Shown one piece after another: positions 35,001 through 48,000 of a stretch of 64,000 nt of DNA. A program made the translations under genes and the position numbers. This DNA is from Paratinospora sagittata. Taxonomy: Eukaryota; Streptophyta; Magnoliopsida; Ranunculales; Menispermaceae. The stretch's first letter is position 1; each line of letters opens with the position of its first letter. The stretch is taken from assembly GCA_035771175.1 (NCBI GenBank), contig CM069593.1, positions 924,461 through 988,460 on the forward strand, given 5' to 3'. A model generated the notes under the pieces. It ran no database searches. It worked only from the letters and a program-made list of their open reading frames with translations, and was not told the DNA's origin.

Positions 35001-38000
35001 CCTCACTGAGGCGAGCGCCTGCCTGCGCCTATTCAAAAAAATTTGAAAAAAATTAAAAAAAAATAACAAAGAGAGTTGAAGAGTTGCAGCTGGATCTGGA
35101 ACCTCTTGCTGCCGGAAAACCTCCTTCAAGTAGCGATCTTCTTCTTTTTCTTCTTCTTCTACCGCAAACCACCTGAGCTGCGAAGTGCAGTGCAGGGTTT
35201 TTTTCTTCCTCTCTCTCGTAATCTCTTCTTCCTCTTCCTCTTCCTCTTCCTCTTCCTCTTCCTTTCTTCTTCTTCTCATGCGAGAGTCGCAAAGTTTTCT
35301 TTTCTTTTTTTATTTCCAGCGCAATCGCAAATTTTTTCCCCCTTTTTTTTCTTTAGAAAAAAAAAAAACCTCACCTTCATGTACTGATTTTTTTTAACAA
35401 AAATTAACCCTGATGTTCTCTTTTTTTATTGTTTACTAATTAAGTTACTACCCATGTCAAAAATTATTTGATTAATCATTTAATTGAAGTATGCCCATAA
35501 ATTATGAAGAATGTTAATAATTTAATATATGCTTGTTATAAAGTAGAAACTTATAATAAATGATGAAGTATTTAAGTTTAGTAAAATAACTTTTTTTTTG
35601 AAGAATAAAATAAACTAATTAGATACTAGAAAGTGAATAATTTAATGTACATGAAGTTATACACTTATAAGTTATAATAAATGATGATTTATTTTTTGCT
35701 CCAAATAGTAGTAAATAGTACATACAAAATAGTAATAATAATAATACTATACTTACAAATTACAATACTAAAAGTCTAATTAAATAGTAATAATATTATT
35801 ATTAAATAATAATAATTACTATTATATTTTGATATTAAAAAAAAGATTGATTTTGATATTTACAGTGGCAGGCGGAGTATGCATTTCAATAATATTTTTT
35901 TGTTCATGTTCTTCTCTCTTAATTTACTCCCCTACTCCTTTGGTGCTTGCTTACTTTCCAATTGGGCTCAAGTACCGACTAGCAACTTATATTTGCGTAC
36001 TTGCTCTGCTCAAATCCTCTTATCCAAGTTCCATTTTTCAAGCTTGTCTAAGAATCATAGAAAACATTCATTAGTACATAAAAGTTTATAGAATGTTTGT
36101 GTAATGTACATTTGTCGGTCATCTATGTTCTTACAGGTTAATAATCGATTGACAAGTGTTCCATTATAATGGCGAAATCCAGCAATCAACCAAATAGAGC
36201 AAGAAAGGATCCGGCATGGAAATATGTTCTTTTCAATGACAACAACAATACAAATGAAGTGACATATGTATTTTGCCTAAAGACTTCAAAAGGAGGTATC
36301 TACTGACATAAACATCACTTAATTAGATCTCACAAAAATGTTCATGCTTGTTTAAAAGTACCTCTTGAAGTGAAAGCAGAATCAGTTGCATATATGCAAC
36401 AAAGAAGGTGAAGGTGATGGTGCATAAGAAGAAGAAGAAGAAGAAGAATTCCTAACAAAGAGTGAATGAACTCCTCGAAGGTTTAGTTGTAGTTAAGATT
36501 TTGGACATCGAAATTTTGGTTTGTAACTTCTAAATTTTTGTTAGAACTAGACAATATAATGTGGCTCATGGAACAAATATGTGTTCAGTGTTTACTTAAG
36601 TAATATTTGACCTTTGTTTGCCTTTTTTTTTTCTTAAAATTATTCAATAGTTTGATATACATGCAAATTGTGATATATATATAATTTGTTATGTGTTAGT
36701 GCGCCTTAGTTGACTCAGGCGTGCGTCTCGCCTTGCGGCTCATGCTTTATAGGTTGCCTTACCTTGAGTGCGCCTTTCGCTTTTAAATACACTGGCACTA
36801 AGTACTAACTATGTTAATTATATAATTTTCTATTATGTTTTATAGTTTTATTGATATAATTTTATCTCCTTCCCTAATTACCTTAACAACATATTCTTTA
36901 AAGTCTTTGTTTACAACTATTCCTACTTCATTTCTATATTTATGTTTCTCAATATGGTTAAGAACTTAAGATCTTCAATAAAATTTCTCTTACTAGAGCA
37001 AGTAATATATTTTTTCCTCCTTTGCACCTAACTTAGCATATAAATCATTATATGCTATGATCTTATCATTACCTTTGCTTTTTTACACCAATTGAACTCT
37101 ACTATCTTAAAATCACTACAATAAGGGTTGATTCTCGTGTTAATTCAGTTAAAAAGTTACTCTAACAAGCACGTATGTGGCTTGGTGCCTCTGAAACCTC
37201 TTATCCATGGCATTCTCACCTCCTTGAAGTGTTTTTGTTTTGATCGAGGCATTTCAACAGTCAATTCATTATGGAAGTCTCTAAATTAACATTTCTTATG
37301 AAATATCATTCATGAGCGAATGACTAAAATCAACAATTATTGATCCCTAATGATTCAAAGAACATGAATCAGAAGTCAATTCTCAACAGTAAAAACTGGA
37401 CTCTCATGAATTGTCACCAAACAGCAACTTTAACTATACAGGGAGAAACTGAATATATGAAGATGCTTCCCAAACAAGACTATTGAAATAGAAGGATGCA
37501 GAGTCCTACACAACAAAGAAACGCATAACCAAGAAGGATATCTATCTTTGGAGTATGAACGAAGCGTAGAATTTAGGGCGTAGGGTGAAAGCTTGAAAAG
37601 ACCATGAGAAGTGCACGTTTGTACCGCACCTCAGAGGAGGAGTCCCATACACGCACAGTGCTATATCCAAAACCTCACGCAAACTCTTCATCTCAAAAAA
37701 TTTCAAAGGATCCCTGAAAGGGATTTCACGTAGAAACTCTTTTATTGGATTTACCGTAACTTAGAAGTTCTATGGAACAACTAAAACCTACTCCAGACAT
37801 CGTATCATAGTCAGAACCAAATTAAACGAAAATCATACCCATGCTTCCAATGATCAAAGACCTAAATCCCACAGAATCGACAATTCAACTTTCATCAAGA
37901 TCAACAAAACAAGAAATCGCCGAACGGAACCCTAAAACCTTAGGATCTGAGTTGCACACACGATCCACCAAAAAAAAAAAAAAACAAACAAACACATCCA

Positions 38001-38310
38001 ACAAAAACTCAGATCTGACTAAACCAAACAAAGATCAAACACAAAGAGACTTTCCGCCCAAATCCAAACCTCCAAACAAGAAAACCACCAAGTCCAACAA
38101 AAATCACCAAACCTAATCAAATCAAACAAACAAACACAACAAGAATAAGAAAAATAAAATAAAATACTCGGAATAAGAAAAAGAAATCTTACTTGTGAGG
38201 CGATGGCGAGGATTCTCAAGCGCCTCCTTCAAGAATGGATCCACGGTGACTTGAACCTCCTTCTCCTTCTGTCCGAATCCATCGTTTATATGCGCTACAG
38301 ATGCTTCCAT
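29067..38310 (-). CDS. R3H/SUZ domain single-stranded nucleic acid binding protein
   Basis: Four exons on the minus strand, 38310-38193, 30458-29849, 29766-29481 and 29117-29067, give 354 residues; all phases agree. The first join restores ENPRHRLTILRIELDIQRF, a phrase conserved in plant R3H proteins. The R3H domain spans about 44-103, with the R70-x3-H74 core in a TSYLRLAAHRVAQHYGL stretch. A SUZ domain follows at about 129-173 (RQRPKIFSP, then EERKEEYDRARARIF). The rest is serine-rich, then proline, glutamine and tyrosine rich. R3H and SUZ both bind single-stranded RNA or DNA, suggesting a role in mRNA handling; this is inference. Intron 1 is 7.7 kb and TE-laden; the other introns are 82 and 363 bp. 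The neighbouring MYBC1 and bZIP17 genes match Arabidopsis order. Confidence 0.9.
31484..31571. repeat. Short tandem duplication
   Basis: GATAAAACTCCCT(TTA/CGA)AGTACAAAGCCAGATACCAC occurs at 31484-31519 and 31536-31571, a 52-base period. It lies inside R3H intron 1. Confidence 0.85.
31966..32616. mobile_element. hAT-like MITE, AAGGCGC family, copy 2
   Basis: The interior aligns with 25991-26537 (for example AATGAGGGGTCCTAATGCCTGAGGCAC against GAGGGGACCTAGCACCTGAGGCAC). The right end reads TTTGAGGCATCCCTAAGCCCGCCTTGG. The ends are more decayed than in copy 1. Confidence 0.5.
34971..36780 (+). mobile_element. hAT transposon remnant with BED zinc finger piece
   Basis: The left end starts CAAGGCGCGCCTTAA and the reverse complement of the right end reads GCGAAAGGCGCACTCAAGG, so both share AAGGCGC near the border. 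At 36169-36411 a frame encodes RKDPAWKYV, then a KGGIY-stop-HKHHL stretch, the BED-type zinc finger that opens plant hAT transposases. A TGA (36304-36306) stands where the family usually has arginine. The catalytic domain is absent. An unusual CT-rich block, (CTTCCT)n at about 35140-35280, may be captured leader sequence. Confidence 0.6.
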
Positions 38311-38554
38311 TGCGAGGGAGCAAAAGATTTGAAGAAGAAAAAAAAACGCCAAAATCAACCTCTCTTTTCCTCTCTTTCGCTTCTTCTTCTTCTTCTTCTT
38401 CTTCTTCTTTCCTTCCTGAAACCTAAATCAGGGAAGGATCGAGACGAAGAAGAGCTTTCATCTTCTAAGCATCAGAGAAGCTTATCGCTAATTATCGCCA
38501 AGCGCGTGTCTCGAAGAGAAAGGAATGAAAATAGAAACACAGCTCAGATTTTAT

Positions 38555-38591
<37 letters not shown>

Positions 38592-40182
38592 CCTAATATT
38601 AAAAAACAACTGCTCTGCAAATTAAGACCGGAAACCGGAAAGTCGCGTCCACGGACCAATTGCTTTCTTCCACATGTCATAATCTTGATGGACCGATCTA
38701 CCCCATCTTGCCTTAACAGTGGGGTTCTCGAGTAGCCCCCCATTTTGTTACTAACTTTTTAAAAATAAATAAATAATAATTCTAGATCTTTCTGTTTCTC
38801 GTTCCTCCACAATTTGTTCTTTCAAAAGTCCACACTTCCTTCTTACAGAAGAATAAATCAATAAAAATACCGACTCCAAAAAAAATTCATTCATGTAATA
38901 TCACGTCTTATATTTTTGAATTTTAATATATGATATTAAAAGTACTCGTCGATCTCAATTCTCATGACCTTTTTTATGCCCTGAAATACATTCATCCGTA
39001 CTTGCTATTTTAGTAACAATTTTTTATTTTTTTTTTCTCAAACATTCTATATCAATCTTAGTTTGAAGCTTATTGTCTCTTCCGAGACATCTCCTAATCA
39101 AGGTATGTTAGGATTAACGAAGAGCAACACCTTACGAAGTTCGTGACCAATCATATCCTAATGTACTAGTAGGTACCGGAAGAGATCGCTATGTTCTAAT
39201 ATGTATATGTATCGAAGAGATGCGACAAAATATTCAAATAATTGTGCAATGTCCTAATCAAATACCTAGTGCCATGATCAAATGATCGTAAGCTATGTTT
39301 GAAAGGTGCAGTTGAAGGTTTGGTACTTAGGTATGTCGAATCACTTGACTACACTATATTTAAATAACTGCCTTCTGTTCCCAAGTAAACTTGTCTAACT
39401 TCATCATCTGTAGGTGGTATTGGTTTCAAAACAAAATTATATCATATTTGGGTCATGGTTTAAATATAATTTTTTTTATCTAAAAATTTAAAAATATAAA
39501 AAATTTGTTTAGTTCAAAAGATTTTAAAAACAAATTTCTATTTTTTGTTAAGGAAACAGATTATTTTTAAAAAACGACAAAAAGTCATTTTTTAAGTTTT
39601 TTATTTTTTTATTGTATTATTATTTTTAAAATCCGAATCAAATACAACCTTAGTTTGTTACTTACTCTTGTGCACTAGTGAGATAGTAATAATTTGATGA
39701 TTAATAAGTTATTCGTCTCGTTTTCTTGAGAGATGAATTGGTGTTTTTAACCACAGAGTTAAAGCTTAAATATACACAAACACAAACACAAGAAACTAAA
39801 CTAAACCTAAAAAAAAGGAAAAAAAACACATAATACGCATATATATATATATTACTGTACCATACAATACATTCAAATGTATTTACACATAATAATACAT
39901 CATTTATTCTAATTTATTTGCATTGAACTTCGAATATTCTATACCGACGAATAAAGCCACGACGTCCTAAAGAGCACGTGGCGCCCAACCACTCAACTTT
40001 CCTTTCATGTTTTACTTTCCCGGCCACGTGGCATATGCCGAGAACAGTTGCTTCAAGTGTCGCGTAGAACTAAAACCAGCAAAATTGAAACACGAAGAAG
40101 CTTTGATCGATCGATCAAAAGCCCCGAATTTCCGGCATCTTCTTCTTCGTATTTGTAACTCTGTTTCAACTCTGTTCTTAGG
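38311..40182. other. Intergenic region between divergent R3H and choline kinase genes
   Basis: 38311-38640 holds (CTT)n at about 38381-38409 and a (CT)n tract at about 38561-38589, which read as GAA and GA repeats in the leader of the R3H gene. 38770-39960 is AT-rich and unremarkable. 39961-40030 contains three ACGT-core elements in front of choline kinase. About 40080-40182 is likely its 5' leader. Confidence 0.5.
39961..40032 (+). promoter_or_regulatory. Clustered ACGT elements: GACGTC and two CACGTGGC G-boxes
   Basis: GACGTC lies at 39961-39966 and CACGTGGC at 39975-39982 and 40025-40032. The two G-box/ABRE-type sites are identical over eight bases and start exactly 50 bp apart. They lie 150-220 bp before the choline kinase start, a normal distance for promoter elements bound by bZIP or bHLH proteins. 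Function is inferred from sequence only. Confidence 0.55.
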
Positions 40183-43100
40183 ATGGGCGTAGAAGAAGAA
40201 GAAGAGAAAATCCCAGAGGAAGCGAAGGCGATTCTGCAATCGCTAGCGTCGACATGGAGCGACGTGGCGGATCCAAAGGAGTTGCAGGTGATTCGATTGA
40301 AGGGCGCAATGACGAACAAGGTGTACCAGATCAAGTGGCCGACGACGAGGTCAGGCGAGATTCCGAGAAAGGTTCTGGTTCGGATTTACGGCGAAGGAGT
40401 CGAAGTTTTCTTCAATCGCGTAGACAAGATTCGAGCCTTCGAGTGCATGTCGCGGCACGGACAAGGGCCTCGCTTGTTGGGTCGGTTCTCAAATGGGCGA
40501 ATCGAAGAGTTCATTCATGCTCGCGTAGGTCATGTTTTCTCCTCTGTTTTTTTTATATATTTTGATAAGTTTTTGGTTTATATTTGCTTTTGTGTTGGGA
40601 AAGTGCGGTTCTGTGCTTAATCTTGCTAGTTAGCTTGTGAAGAAAGTGATTTTTTTAGGATTTTTAGTTGTTCAGTTGATCTTCTTCTTGTTTAGTAAGC
40701 GAAGAAGAACGCTTCAAATAGATCTCTAATGGGGCTTGTTCCTGATTTTTGCAACTTTGAAAGGATGAATCTAGGACTAGACTTGACTTCTCTGGAGTTG
40801 CTTCACCCGATCTTTATTGTGTGGCTAGTTCTTCTGTTCATAATTTATCAAAAACTCTTTAAAATTGGCAAATCCTTCTATCTTAAGTAAACATCACACT
40901 CATACACTGAAATCTTTTGGATGATATGAGTCTATTGTATTGCTCAAAGCTGAATTTGCTTTACAGCTTTCCTGCCATAAGAAAAATACATATATGTGCA
41001 CACCAAATATATAACTAATAATACAACATTTATAAGATAATGCATCAATACCATTCTTGAGAACATAAAACATCTTTAATTCTGCAGCTAACAAATATTT
41101 TCTCTGAAAACTGAATTCTTTTAATGTACATGGTAGAACTGATTTGTAACTTTATTATTCTTAGAAAAGGAAACTGCAGTCGAATTGACAAATGTCAAAT
41201 ATTGGTCTTGCAAGTGGAATTGTCAATGCAATTTAAGTTCCTGCAACTGCAAGTGGCTCTCTCAATATAATTTAACATTGTTTGGTTCTTGCCATATTCT
41301 CTTTCTTTTCTTTGTTTGTCTAAGGTGAATCTAATTCCCCTTGTTGGCCGCGCTATTCTGTATTTGATTGAATGTGCTTTTTGTTCTTTATCCTATTTTT
41401 TCATACATTTCTTTCTACACATGACAGAACTGGTTTTCATTAATTTTTTTTCTTTATCATATCATTTGCTTACATTTAATAAACTGATAATAGAATCATT
41501 CCATGGCTTATACGCGGAACTGCAGACACTATCAGCAACCGACTTGCATGACCCAGAAATATCTTCTCTAATTGCAGCTAAATTGAGGGAGTTCCATGAC
41601 CTTGACATCCTTGGGCCGAAGGATATCATTCTATGGGATAGATTAAGGTAAACTCATCGGCCAAATTTGAAGTTACTATTTCGTGGAAAGAAGTTAGTAA
41701 ATTGGGTTTTCGACAAATCTTTCAGAAACTGGCTCACTGCAGCGAAAAGGTTATGTCTTCCTGAAGAAGCTAAATTGTTCCACACGGACACCCTGGAGGA
41801 AGAAATTTTTGCATTGGAAAAGGAGTTGTCTGGGGATCAACAACTTGTAGGGTTTTGCCACAATGATTTGCAGAATGGGAATATAATGATGGATGAAGAA
41901 ACCAGATTGATTACCATAATTGTGAGTTTTTTACTCCCCATATTATATAGGCAGGCAATGAAAAAAATGTATATAGTTCTTTCTTTATACCTTAATGTTT
42001 TTTTATTTGTTAATGGGTGTCAACTATGCTGGAAACTAATTTTTGTTCTCTGAATTGACCTGTTTTACTTAGTCCATTTTTCACACATTACTTGGCCATT
42101 TAAAGCAACAATTGACTTTCCTTTCTACTTGTAGGAACAAATGCAGATGAAAAAATTTATGAAGTTGGATTGTCCTCAAATCTTGGATGCTCTTGTCTTT
42201 TTTTCTTTTTTAATTATTATTATTACTTTTTAAATACAGGACTATGAGTATGCAGGTCATAATCCTGTAGCTTATGATATTGCAAACCACTTCTGTGAGA
42301 TGGCTGCTGATTACCATGCCGACATGCCTCATATTTTGGACTTCAATAAATACCCTGGTAGGTGATCATGGAGATTCAATCTTTTGATCTCCTGATTATC
42401 CTCTATTTTTATCTCCTGTAATGATCACTGCCTTTGCATCCTAAAGACACCACATTCTTTTTGGTTCCTGATTCTTATGAATATGATATATTTAATTAGA
42501 TTTTTTTTTTTACTTGTTTGAATGTGGGTGGAAACAGGTCCGGTGGAGTGTCAAAAATTCGTGCATACCTATTTGAGTTCCTCAGGTGAGTCATTCTGTT
42601 GTTTATTCTAATGGATTGGAATGGCATGAAAGGCTGTGTTTTGTATATTTTTCCTTCTTCACATGACCTGAAAGATCCACCAGATGAGGTGGGTAGACCT
42701 CTAGGAGAATTTATAGACCTTCGCGTCATGTTTAATTGCAGTGAGGAAACCTTTGATTATTTGACTTCCCACTTAGGAAGGATTTTTTTTTTTTTTTTTG
42801 TGGGATTGGCGGACCGCAAAATGGGGTCCTTGAAGCATGTCCTACCTTTGTGGTAAGATAACAAAACTTGCATTGGGGTGAATGGAAGTTGCTATTTTTT
42901 GACAAGAATAGCTTTGGTTGGTTTGTTATTTTTCTTTTGCTTCAACTTGTTTTGAATATGATGAGATCTTATTCAGGTAATCAACCCAGCGACTTTGAAG
43001 TCGAGCAGCTACTCCAAGATATTAGGAAGTATACACTTGCAAGTCATCTTCTTTGGGGCTTATGGGGAATAATCTCGGTACTGTCTACCTTTTTCTATTG

Positions 43101-43520
43101 CAAATACTTTGTTATGTGTTATTTTCTCATTCATGTTTTTCTCTATATGAATGCATCAATGCATTTATAATCAAGAATACATATTATGAGAATTCTCATT
43201 GTGTTATGTGGTTTGGTGCTGTGGAATTGATGTTATAGCTAAACTGATAACATAAACATTGATCATCTTACTTGGGTTAATGTGTTTAACATGTTTTCTT
43301 ACGTCATTAGATTGGATTGGTTGAATTTGTACTATAGTTTTTATGTTTTCTTTATCTTCTTAAGCCTTTTCATTTTTTCCAGGGACATGTAAATAAAATC
43401 GACTTCGATTATGTGGAGTACGCGAGGCAGAGGTTTCAGCAGTACTGGTTGACAAAGCCTACCATCTTAGGTCCTCCTCCTTATCTCCCTGATGGAAATG
43501 TGGAAAATTTTGCAGTCTGA
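40183..43520 (+). CDS. CK: Choline kinase
   Basis: Seven exons, 40183-40524, 41526-41647, 41726-41921, 42240-42357, 42538-42585, 42977-43077 and 43383-43520, give 354 residues with consistent phases. The enzyme phosphorylates choline (and possibly ethanolamine) with ATP, the first step of the Kennedy route to phosphatidylcholine, in the cytosol. Early landmarks are [12 protein letters not shown] (nucleotide loop) and [13 protein letters not shown]. Brenner's kinase motif is [10 protein letters not shown] at about 201-210 with catalytic D205; the choline kinase motif [21 protein letters not shown] starts at D221 across the exon 3/4 join. WGLWGIIS and the EYARQRF region close the fold. Length and motifs fit plant CK1-like rather than the longer ethanolamine kinase. 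The two G-boxes upstream suggest stress-responsive expression. Confidence 0.93.
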
Positions 43521-45066
43521 ATTTGCAGTCTGAATTTGCATTTTCTTTGTTGCTGTATTGCTAGCATGTGTTCATTTTGTTACAAAAGAATGAGCAGTAA
43601 TCTTACCAAACTTCAAGTTCCTATCATATTAATAATGAGATGGCATAATGTAGATTGTTATAATATAAGCCGGATTGGCTTCATCTGTTAATTTCAAGCA
43701 AATTGAGTTGGTTGCATGATGGAGAGGAAATGGTCTTTTGTTTGGCTCAAAATTAAAGGAAAATTGGTAATGTAATCAAGGTTATTTTGAATTTACTCAA
43801 TTGTTTTTCAATTTCATGTTTTTTTTTTTTTTTTTAAGTGCAATTGTTGCAATTCTTAAGAACAGTTTTATCATGTCTCCACGCTTTTCCATTTGTATTT
43901 TGAATACACTTCCATCTCTCTCTCTCTCTCTCTATATATATATACATATATATATATTTGTTTTTTTTTAAGGAAGTTAGCTTTTGAAATTGTTATGAGA
44001 TGATTTTATTTTCAGTAGTTTTCTGAATGATTTGATTCTATTTATTAATTTTCTCTAAAATTATAAAAAGTGTAAACAAAACGGGGAGAATAAATTTGTT
44101 TAAATACCCTTATATTAGGTTGAAAAATAATAAGAAAAAAAAACTCTATCAACTTAAATTTAATAATATCTTCCTGTGTACATGTTGATGAGAATATATT
44201 AACAAAAACACATAATGACATTAATAAAAAAAAATATGTAAATTTAACTTTTGATAAGATAAATTGTTGAACATATGTTTTTTTCAAAAAAAAAAAAGTT
44301 TTTTTTTCCCGGGTGTACCTGCCAATTTCCTTGTGGGAGTGAAACTATTCTGATATCTGAAACTGCAATGGTTGTTGGACATTTTTTCTTAAAATAAGTG
44401 GATAAATGTGAGCACAAACTCGAATTTGAAGTCGAGACCTCGCTCCTCAACCACAATTTATATTTTATTTCTAGCTACCTACTTTGGGTTATTCCATTCT
44501 TATTCAAAAGAATTTTTAGAAGTTGTAGTAATTCAGATGGTCTTTCGTATTCAACCTTAACCTAAGAAAACACTACACTTAAACATATTTATATATATGT
44601 TTTTAAATATTTACGTATATTTTGAAAAATTAATATTGGAAAATAATCTGTTGACAGCAGAAGATCCTCAAATTATAAATTGGTTTGAGAAAAAAAAAAA
44701 AAAAAAGTTTGATGGTTTCACAATTTTCGGTCAATCCTGTCAAACAGTGAAATTCGTCTGTTTTACCCGATTCGTTTCACTCTATACCACTTTTTAATCA
44801 CTGACACGTGCCCTAAAAGCCAATAAAGGCTATCTCTGGTAAACGTGTCCTCCAATCTTCAAACACTTCGCATCGAGCACGATACATTAGTGATGCACTC
44901 TATCATCAATCCCGGTCCATTTTCCGTAACTTAGAAGTCATATAACGAACCTTCGCGACGCGCACGCGGTTACTCGTACGTGCGAAACGGTCTTCTTTAT
45001 AAATCTTCTTCCGTCAAAACCTTCTCAGTTTCATTTGTTCGTTCGTAGAAACCCTAATAATTTTCA
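43521..45066. other. Spacer with the bZIP17 promoter
   Basis: The first 200 bases are the presumed 3' region of choline kinase. CT and TA microsatellites lie at 43915-43958. The bZIP promoter is at the right: TGACACGTG at 44802-44810 (G-box core 44805-44810), TATAAAT at 44998-45004, and a telo-box AAACCCTAA at 45049-45057 within the short leader. No ERSE-type CCAAT-N-CACG spacing was found. Confidence 0.5.
44998..45004 (+). promoter_or_regulatory. TATA box of the bZIP17-like gene
   Basis: TATAAAT lies 69 bases before the ATG with a GC-rich stretch upstream. It implies transcription start near 45030 and a leader of only about 35-40 bases. Confidence 0.6.
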
Positions 45067-48000
45067 ATGGATACCCAATCCGTTCCCGGCGATCCGGTCG
45101 CGGGAACCGGTCTATTGACCGGAAATCTCTCCGGGGAATTCGATTCCCTGCAATTCCCCCCACTCGATGTCGATTACTTGTGCGACGATCTCATGATCCC
45201 CGAAGGTTTAATGGAGGAATTAGGGTTTGATGAGGACTTCGATTTCTCCTTAGATAATCTCTCGTTTCCGCTCGAAAACGAGCCTCTTTCTCTCGAAGGC
45301 TCGGACGTGTCATCATCAACGGTGTCCGCGGCGTTTCAGAATTCCGGTGACGGGAGCTCTGGCGACGTTGCCGGGTTTTTGAACTATCCGACGCCGGAAT
45401 CCGGGAGTTGCGATCGGGACGTTCCGGGGCCAGTTTCGTCGCAGGACTCTGCCGGTTGTAGATCGGTTGTTGATGGATTTTTGAACGCGTCGTCGCCGGA
45501 TTCCGGCGTGAATTCTCAATCTGGACCGGTATCGGTGACTGGATATTCGCCGAAGTCCGGCGACGTCCGATTGGATTCTGTTGTGGTTGACGTTGATGAG
45601 CAGAAAGTGAAGTTGGAGGAGGAAGGAGGGAGAGATTCTTGCTTGTTGAAGAGAAAGAAGGAAACTGAAGATGAAAGCTTGAGAGATAGCGGTAGAAGCA
45701 GCAAGTTTCGCCGGGGAATTCAATTGGAAAATCCGAGTTCGACGCCGGACGAAGAGGATAAGAGGAAAACGAGGTTGATGAGGAACAGGGAAAGTGCTCA
45801 GCTTTCCAGACAAAGGAAGAAACATTATGTTGAAGAGCTTGAAGATAAGGTGAGATCAATGCACTCTGTGATTGCGGATTTGAATGGTAAAGTTAATTAC
45901 TTTATGGCCGAAAATACGAATTTACGGCAGCAATTGAGTAGTGGTGCTGTTTGTGCTCCTCCTCCGGGAGTTTATCCGCCGCCTCAGATGGCGTCCATGC
46001 CTTATCCTTGGATTCCTTTTGGTTATCCGATGAAACCGCAAGGATCGCAAGTTCCTTTGGTTCCAATTCCTAAGTTAAAACCACAGAAACCTGCGAATAA
46101 ATCTGAGAATAAGAAGAAGGAGGGTAGAACTAAGAAGGTAGCTAGTGTTAGTTTTCTGGGTCTTTTGTTTTTCTTGTTTCTTTTTGGAGGTTTAGTGCCC
46201 TTAGTAAAAGATAGATATGGGGTAAGAAGGGCTGTTGTCCCGAGTGGATTTGGATCGAGTTTTAGCAATGGTGGTATCAATAACGGGCCCCAAGGGAGGG
46301 TTTTAACAGTTAATAGTTCACATCCAATTGGGAGAATGGGGCATCATACCAGAAATTCTGGGTTACCGCGGGGACGTTGTACGAATGGGAAGCACTGTGA
46401 AGAGACAGAATTGAAATTTAGGCGAAATGAAGAAGTTGCACCACAGGCTTGTACAGATGGGTTTGTGCCCATGGGGAATTCTAGTGAGCCTCTGGCTGCC
46501 TCACTATATGTACCGAGAAATGACAAGCTTGTGAAGATTGACGGGAACTTGATAATTCAGGCTGTTATGGCTAGTGAGAAAGGTAAGGAATTTTCTCGGA
46601 AAGAGACTGGTTTAGCGATTCCTGGCAATTTACATCCAGCACTGGCTATTTCTAATGATGGAAGGCGTCACATGTATGGGAGCGCAAATGAGCGGCAGAA
46701 AGCGCTTGGTTCCAGCTCTGGAGATACTTATAAGGCCAATTCAAAGACAAGTTCCAATGAGGGATCACTACAGAAGTGGTTCCGTGAAGGTCTTGAAGGT
46801 AACAATTTTATATCTTCCCTTGATTTTTTCAAAAAATACTATTGGTTATTATGGATGTGTCTGTTCTACTATTGCTTTCCATGTCAAGTTCTTCTTGCCT
46901 GGAACTTTAGTTTGAGATACGTCTATCACAATCAAATGACTTGGCTATAAAGGGCGTGTAATTGAGAGATCACTTAAGCCTGAGCTATTTCCTGAATTGG
47001 AGGACTCAGTTGGAGATGTGCATATGATTATTTATTGAGTGTTAAATAGAAAAAGAATTAACTTTGTTCGCGGATAATGAATTGTACGCCAATGTGGTTA
47101 CATTATATTTTTATTTTTGTTTTTGGGGTGTCTGAGTGTTTAAGTAAGAGGATGTGAATATTATTTGTGATAAGTTTGTGCATGTCTTAGAGTCTTATTA
47201 TTTAATTTATTTCTGATAATGAACAATTAGGTGTTTGACATTACCTTGTAGGAACATAATAGTTCTTTATTTCATGATACATTACGCCATTGAATTAAAG
47301 GTCTTCGTTTAGTATCTGATACATGGGTGATCTATTTTGGGGTATATCATTTATCACAAATGTTGTTGCTATTATTTACCCCCTTTTTGGGCTACTTATC
47401 TTTGCTAGTCAAATTGAACTATTAGAAAGTCATTGTTGGTGTATTGAGGCAGTTATAAATGTTTATGCTTTATGAGAAGAAAAAAGAATACACTTACCAG
47501 ACCACGGAACATAAAGTGGTTTCACCACCCGCCTGATGGGTGATCATATGAATTGGCTCTTTTATTTAGACGACTCGTGCTGAATCTTCTACTTTTACTT
47601 CTCTTGGGCTTCTACTAAGTTGGCTCTTTTAAAAAGTTGCATATGGTTGTTCCCCTGGTTGTGTGTGTGTGCGTGTTTTTTGGCCTTTCCTAAATGTGTC
47701 ATTTGAACTCTGCAGGACCAATACTTAGTTCTGGCATGTGCACTGAGGTGTTCCAGTTTGAAATATCACCTTCTTCTGCCAATTCAGGCGCAATTGTCCC
47801 CGTAACCTCAGCAGCTAACATATCTAACAAAGACCCTAAAAATTCTACTGAACTAAGCAAGAGGAAGAACAGAAGGATTCTTGATCGCCTACCAATTCCT
47901 TTGGTCGAACTGGAACTCAACGCAACTAAACAACACGGTACCAGAACTTCCCAAAATGACAGCTCTAATGGGAATAGATCCGTGTCGCCAATGATTGTCT

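Larger units (their letters stand above)
30459..38192 (-). other. Intron 1 of the R3H gene (7.7 kb)
   Basis: Bounded by GTAAGA (donor) and TTTTAG (acceptor) on the minus strand. It contains a 52-bp-period tandem duplication (31484-31571), a hAT-like MITE (31966-32616), an RTE tail (33306-33360), a repeat of unknown class (34455-34660) and a hAT remnant (34971-36780). No open frame in it belongs to the host gene. Confidence 0.75.

Noticed and set aside
34905..35292. Glutamate-rich open frames on the minus strand
   Set aside because: They are translations of a CT-rich simple repeat in the hAT-like element.
38203..38625. 140-codon open frame on the plus strand
   Set aside because: It is antisense to exon 1 and the leader of the R3H gene and runs through CTT and CT repeats.
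45191..45859. Antisense open frames over bZIP17 exon 1
   Set aside because: Arise from codon bias; no family features, whereas the sense frame has the bZIP domain.
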